12,500 nt of DNA from Thermothielavioides terrestris NRRL 8126 (lineage: Eukaryota; Ascomycota; Sordariomycetes; Sordariales; Chaetomiaceae), in assembly GCF_000226115.1 (NCBI RefSeq), contig NC_016459.1:1890001-1902500 (forward strand), written 5' to 3'. Position 1 is the stretch's first letter; every line of letters begins with the position of its first letter. A model generated the notes under the pieces. The model saw nothing but the letters and a program-made list of their open reading frames with translations, made no database searches and was not told the origin of the DNA. Of this stretch, positions 8,129 through 12,500 are shown in pieces. Position numbers and translations under genes: made by a program.

Positions 8129-9199
8129 AGAACGTATATCCCTGTATATCTAGAGGGCTAATGTCAAAAACTAGGTGGCTTTCTATAGAGGATTTCGACA
8201 ATAAGCTCTTAACGAGGTTGCTCCTTCCTTACCCCCTTTATAGTTGAGCGAGTCTAGCTAGCCTAAGGTGCTATAGTACAACTAGGGGTTTCTTCTTCAA
8301 GGACCTCCTCCTTAACTATAATTATAGTATCCTCTATACTATCCTCTCTTAGCGTCCTATCGTTATAATCGCTTATACTATAGACCTTGTTGCAATTTAG
8401 AACTATAATGCTATTGTAGGGAAGCCCACTTAGGTGATTAGCGTAGCTACCTAGGCTAGTGAAGATATAGGCATAGTCCCCTTTTGCCTAGTTGAGGCTA
8501 ATACTATTGACGACGCTATATTCCCCTTCGCCGTCGTTGGCGAGTATCGAGTTATATACATTTGAAGAATCTCGCTCTCTATCGCTATAACCCTCGTTAC
8601 TAACCTTATCGTAGTACCTACCGTTATAGCGCTCCTCTTTACGATAGAACAGGATTAGTCTATCCGCTTCTAGCTAGACGTTATCTAGCTTAAAGAATTT
8701 CTTTATATAGTTCGGAGGATATAGCGTCTAGATAGGTACATTGTCTAAAGTCTCTAGGAAGTAAGTATTCTAGTCTTTAATTATCTAAATATAGAATAGG
8801 CTAAACTAGCGATATTCCAGCTTTTGAACTAAGCTTATATCTAGCTAGTATATATTGTTGTAGACGAGAACAAGATTATCGACGGATATAACTGTATTTT
8901 CAGGGTAAAATTTATATTTATAGGCCTTATTATAGCGTTTAGCCATTTTTTTATAGGCTATAGCAACTTGTTTAGTAGCAATCTTGTAATTATACTCTAC
9001 TTCCTAGAGGATATAGGTATAGAGGGCAATGAGCTTTGTATAGACCTTTGTAGGATCTTCTCCCTCCAACTAGGTATAGATAGAGTCCTAGGCAAGAATT
9101 CGCTATATAAGAATATTAAACTCGATTAGACTAATAGGCTTATAATTGTAGGTAAGAAAGAAGGGAGATATCCTATAAGAGCCTTTAATAGTTGTACAA

Positions 9200-9890
9200 T
9201 CTATATATAAGATATATAGAAGGAGCTCCCTCTACCTTTTTCCTATACTATTAGTTATCTTCGTAAGCAAGGTGGTAATTGGGATATAGCTAGCCTTATT
9301 TATGCCGTTTATATATAAATTGTATAGTAAGATAATAACTCTTTTGATGCCCAATTTGCAAAGGATCTCCTTGACTTCGCCCTTGAACTTAGAGCCTTCG
9401 TCGACAACTATAACTATAGGATAACCCTAGTAATAAAGGATATATCGCGAGATAAAGGACTTGACGGACTTAGAGGACTTGTTTAGTAGGATCTTAGCCT
9501 TAATATATCCTATAAGATTGTTGTAAGCCTCGATAAGGAAATACTTCTTCTCCCTATAGCTAGACGGTGTATATTAGATGTCGAGGTACTATTTGGCAAA
9601 AGGAAAAGGTAGAGGCGCTATCTAATCTACTACTTCCTTAAACCTCTAGGCATCGTACGTTTAATATAGGGTATAAGCCTAAATCTAGTTCGCTATATCT
9701 TTATATATACTATACTAGTAGTAGTAGTTTGTTATCTATTAGTATATCAGTTCCCTCTTATAATAGCCAACCTTATTATAATACTAGTTGAAGATTAAAC
9801 GCCTCTCCTTAGGGGTGTCAACAATATACCTATAGCATTGTATATAATTTGTACTTTAGAGGAAAAGGTGACGATCTTCGACAAAGTATT
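9200..9890 (-). other. Integrase zinc finger and catalytic core
   Basis: The zinc-finger region reads YYNKVGYYKREL near 9780-9745 where Gypsy elements have H-x-x-x-G-H, so both His are Tyr. Cys positions further on also appear as Tyr (AYTLYQTYDAQRFKE, near 9680-9636). In the core, YLDIQYTPSSY carries the first Asp (codon 9580-9582) and VIVVDEGSKFKGE the second (9400-9402), 60 residues apart. The expected Glu of the N-G-x-x-E motif is Lys in NGINKASYIP (codon 9295-9297). His-to-Tyr and Glu-to-Lys are what CAC-to-TAC and GAG-to-AAG changes give. Confidence 0.9.
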
Positions 9891-10129
9891 TTAACGCTTC
9901 CCTTTTAAGCTAACGTCGCTTCTAGTATAGACTATAGCTAGATAGAGCTTCTATCGTCGATAGGAAGTAGGCAATGTCCTAGGACCGCTAGGAGTAACTA
10001 TCCTAAAGGCGGATAGGTTCTAGTTTCCCTTCTAGATATAAAGTCTCTTCGCCTATATAGTTAATAAAAATTTAGATATCGACCTAGTCGTCGATATCCT
10101 TCTCTAACTCCTTCTCTATATAGTTAGAG

Positions 10130-10440
10130 GGCCTAGGCGGCTTATAGGATAACGCGTTGGCTATAATGTTCTTAGGGCCTAGGATATACTTAACCTCAAA
10201 GTCGAATAGGCGAATCTAGGCAATCTAGCGTATTATAAGAGTATTTAGAACATTGCTTATAGCACTATTGAGCTAATAGACTAGAACTAGAGCATTGGTC
10301 TCTATAGTGAAATATATACTAAAAAGGTAGTAGCGAAAATGCTTTAGAAGGAAGAGTAGCCCCTTTAGCTCCCTTTTTATAGTATTATACCGCTTTTCTA
10401 TCTCTGACTAGATGCTACTCTTAAACCTATATAGGTGTCT
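10130..10440 (-). other. RNase H domain of Gypsy pol
   Basis: The frame reads YNTIKRELKGLLFLLKHFRY followed by YLFSIYFTIETNALVLVY and later IRLFDFEVKYILGPKNIIA, then NALS. This is the standard Gypsy RNase H pattern (E at the helix, ET-D-A strand, F-D-F/Y-x-V-x-[HY]-x-x-G...AD-ALSR). The Asp of the ETDA strand is Asn here (codon 10294-10296), and the final A-D-A-L-S is A-N-A-L-S. Both are G-to-A changes on the coding strand. Confidence 0.92.
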
Positions 10441-10559
10441 CTTGCTATTGGGACCGACCTATTTAAGTATACCTCTCTAGCTGAGGATACTAGTGTTATA
10501 AACTAGGAAGATTATACTATACTATAGATCGCTATAGACGAATATAATAAAGATTGGAA

Positions 10560-11440
10560 TAGTAGTAATTTTCTCCTTTAGCTCGTCTATCGCCTTCTAC
10601 TTAATAAGCCTCTAAGTCTACTTAGTATCCTTCTTTATTAGAGTATAAAGAGGAATTATAATAATTGTAAAGCCTTTAATCTAGATCTAGTAGTATCCAA
10701 CTATTCTAACGAAGGTATATACCTCCTTAACGTTAGAATAGGTCTTCTACTCCTTTATCTTAATCACCTTTACTTCCTTAGAAAAGCGTTTGTTAGATAT
10801 ACAAAGATAATTAAATAAGACCGCTTTTAGCTATACCTACTTCGACTTCACTATAGCAATAGTTGTACCTACTAGCTCTACGTTTAGTAATATTATATCG
10901 ATATTCTTAAGATGCTTAACAACAAATTTACAATGTCCCCCTCTATCTAGATGGCTATTATAATTAGATTAAGGACCTTTTACTATAATATTGTCTAGAT
11001 AGACTTAATAGATATCTAGGATAAAGTTACTAAAGATCGTTGTTATAGCTTGCTAGAACTAGGCAATAGAATTTATACCCTTTATTAGTAGCGTATATAT
11101 ATAGAAGAGACTAATTAGCGTCGAAAAGATCGTTAAATCGTAGCTTTATTTATTGAGATTAACCTAGTTGTAACTAGAGAAGAGATTTAGGAGAGATATT
11201 AGCTTATAGCTACTAAAGTCCTTATTAAATTCCTCTATAATAGGTAGGACGAAAGTGTTATAGATCGTTATAGTATTAGCCTTTTAAATATTATTAATAA
11301 GCTATAATCTACTATCCTTCTTAAGAATAAGGAACTAGTTATTATAGTAGCTTGTATAGCTATGCTCGATAATCTTATATATCTGCCTTTCTTTAAGTAG
11401 ATTAATAACCTTCTATATTAGTAGCTTTAGAATTAGAATA
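10560..11440 (-). other. Reverse transcriptase domain
   Basis: Clear Ty3/Gypsy RT motifs follow in order: LLKERQIYKIIEHSYTSYYN near 11412-11353, FLILKKDSRLQLINN near 11347-11300, LLNLFSSYNQVNL near 11194-11155, and VYLDNIIVKGP at about 11004-10972. In active enzymes these would be LLDLFSGYNQ and YLDD. The first Asp is Asn (codon 11185-11187) and the last Asp of YLDD is Asn (codon 10990-10992), 65 residues apart as expected for the family. Polymerisation would be abolished. Confidence 0.92.
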
Positions 11441-12284
11441 GATTTACTCTGCTAAGCCTTATATAGGATAGTTTTAATGTACTAGAGTAGGACAATATCC
11501 TTATAAATACGCCTATACTTAGTAAAATCCTATATAAGTGTAGCTTCCTAGTTTTATAAGATCTTAGTGAACATCTCCTTTTCTAGCTTATTAAGGAACT
11601 TATCTATAGTAGTAAACATCGTTTAAAGGTGCTCCTTGGTAAGCCTCGAGCCTAGCTTAAGATATAAGAAATAGGGGACTATAAGATCGTCTTATTCCTT
11701 TTTAAACTATATCTTTGCTTTAGCCTTTGTAAACTACTTTTCTTACTATAATAAGTCTCTTTCTAATATAGAGCTATTTGATAGTACTAAATCGACTAGT
11801 CGAACCTTGTTTATAATATTCTTCTAAAGTATAAACGTCTTTAAGGTATATCTAACCTTATACTCGAATCCCTACCTTAGCCTCTAGTTAGAAAAGGGGC
11901 TTCTGACTAGGGTCCCCCTCTTCCCTTTTAAATAAGATAATAATTCGACCTTCGTTTATCTAGATAGAGAAGATAAAGAATAAGAACGTACAACGTAAAA
12001 AAGAGTGCTAAGGAGCAATATATAGGACTTCTATAAAACGAAATAAAAACCTACTTTACCTATATCATTATTAAGGAAACTAAGGGCAGTCTCGCCTTCC
12101 TTTATCTCTATCTAGTTAAGAATTCTTTTAGGACTCTTTGTTAATCCTTAGAATTGTTCCTAAATAGCTAGTTACATTAGAGATAGTAGATAGTTCTATT
12201 AGGCAATCTTCTTAGAAATAATATACGCCTAGACCATCTTTTCTTCTATAAGTAGATTAATAGTAATTAGATTGCTATTATAGT

Positions 12285-12500
12285 AATTGAAGGTTAGAGT
12301 AATATCTTTAATAAACGGTATACTAAGGATTACTTTATATCTACTAGCAATGTCCTTAGTTATAAAGAAGTGAAGGTTAATACTGACTCCGCCTAGGTAA
12401 AGAGTGACCTAGGTCTCTCCGAGGAACAGTGCTAAGCTATAAAGACCCTTTGAAACGACCTTAGTAGGCTAGTATAATAGTATATATTTCTCAATGATAC
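12285..12500 (-). other. Retropepsin-like protease domain, C-terminal part
   Basis: The frame reads KVILSIPFIKDITLTFNY at about 12336-12283, matching the conserved second half of Gypsy proteases, where an I-L-G-x-x-[FW]-[LI] block follows the active site. Gly in that block is Ser here, a G-to-A type change. The Asp-[Ser/Thr]-Gly active site is expected just beyond 12500 and is not in view. Confidence 0.65.

Larger units (their letters stand above)
8130..12500 (-). pseudogene. pol: Ty3/Gypsy pol polyprotein remnant, 5' end beyond window
   Basis: One frame covers the whole 4.37 kb. Domains run in Ty3/Gypsy order: aspartic protease (12500-12285), reverse transcriptase (about 11440-10560), RNase H (about 10440-10130), integrase zinc finger (about 9890-9690), integrase core (about 9640-9200) and a C-terminal region to the polypurine tract. 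I checked that the diagnostic residues lie in the same phase, so there is no net frameshift between them. The frame is closed by many stops that fit RIPed Gln codons, and catalytic residues are changed too. After the integrase core comes an arm with YNKAYKYKFYP near 8950-8918; no chromodomain was recognised. The protease active-site motif and any gag would lie to the right of the window. The element cannot be autonomous as it stands. Confidence 0.9.

Noticed and set aside
7777..8260. Continuation of the plus-strand gene 6610-7776 through a Gln/Pro-rich stretch
   Set aside because: Stop density rises sharply after about 7765 and the apparent Gln richness comes only from reading stops as Gln. 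The minus strand shows the Gypsy polypurine tract and pol end here.
1..12500. CRISPR arrays, prokaryotic operons, ribosome binding sites or phage genes
   Set aside because: There are no short regularly spaced repeats and no intact compact genes. The RIP pattern and the Ty3/Gypsy pol point to a filamentous fungus.

Overview
The window looks like a heterochromatic, transposon-filled, AT-rich block from a filamentous ascomycete genome. Almost the whole 12.5 kb carries the mark of repeat-induced point mutation (RIP). CA and TG dinucleotides are scarce, TA is in great excess, and CG is kept. Reading frames are broken mainly by TAG, TAA and TGA at places where CAG, CAA, CGA or TGG would restore the protein. 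No intact gene is visible. I list degraded coding remnants, repeats and a short less-mutated island. The species cannot be named from this sequence.

Layout. (1) 37-1810, plus strand: a degraded gene of unknown family. Its last 500 bp (1296-1795) is repeated in direct orientation at 2133-2627 and 3533-4032. (2) 2696-3266: a G+C-richer island with little RIP. It combines a MITE-like element with imperfect ~50 bp terminal inverted repeats and a nested ~220 bp inverted repeat around a 52 bp spacer. (3) 3287-3598, plus: a small stop-poor coding fragment leading into repeat copy 3. (4) 4034-6230, minus: a remnant of about 730 codons in one uninterrupted frame, with a Ulp1/C48-like cysteine protease domain (His-Trp and Tyr-Phe-Asp-Ser motifs 17 residues apart) and a charged, coiled-coil-like C-terminal part. 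(5) 6610-7776, plus: another unrecognised gene remnant, divergent from the protease gene. (6) 7777-12500, minus: the 3' part of a Ty3/Gypsy LTR retrotransposon, comprising a probable 3' LTR, a polypurine tract, and pol with protease, reverse transcriptase, RNase H and integrase in that order. Its 5' end lies beyond the right edge.

The Gypsy pol is the most secure call. All its domains lie in a single frame over more than 4.2 kb, and the lesions at catalytic positions (YLDD to YLDN, Asp to Asn in RNase H, probable Glu to Lys in integrase, His to Tyr in the integrase zinc finger) are all G-to-A or C-to-T changes. The most intriguing parts are the Ulp1-like gene with its divergent partner, which may be the two genes of one DNA transposon, and the little-RIPed inverted-repeat island. 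Strand choice for the two unrecognised plus-strand genes is an inference from composition and stop density, because RIP leaves several frames and both strands looking partly open.
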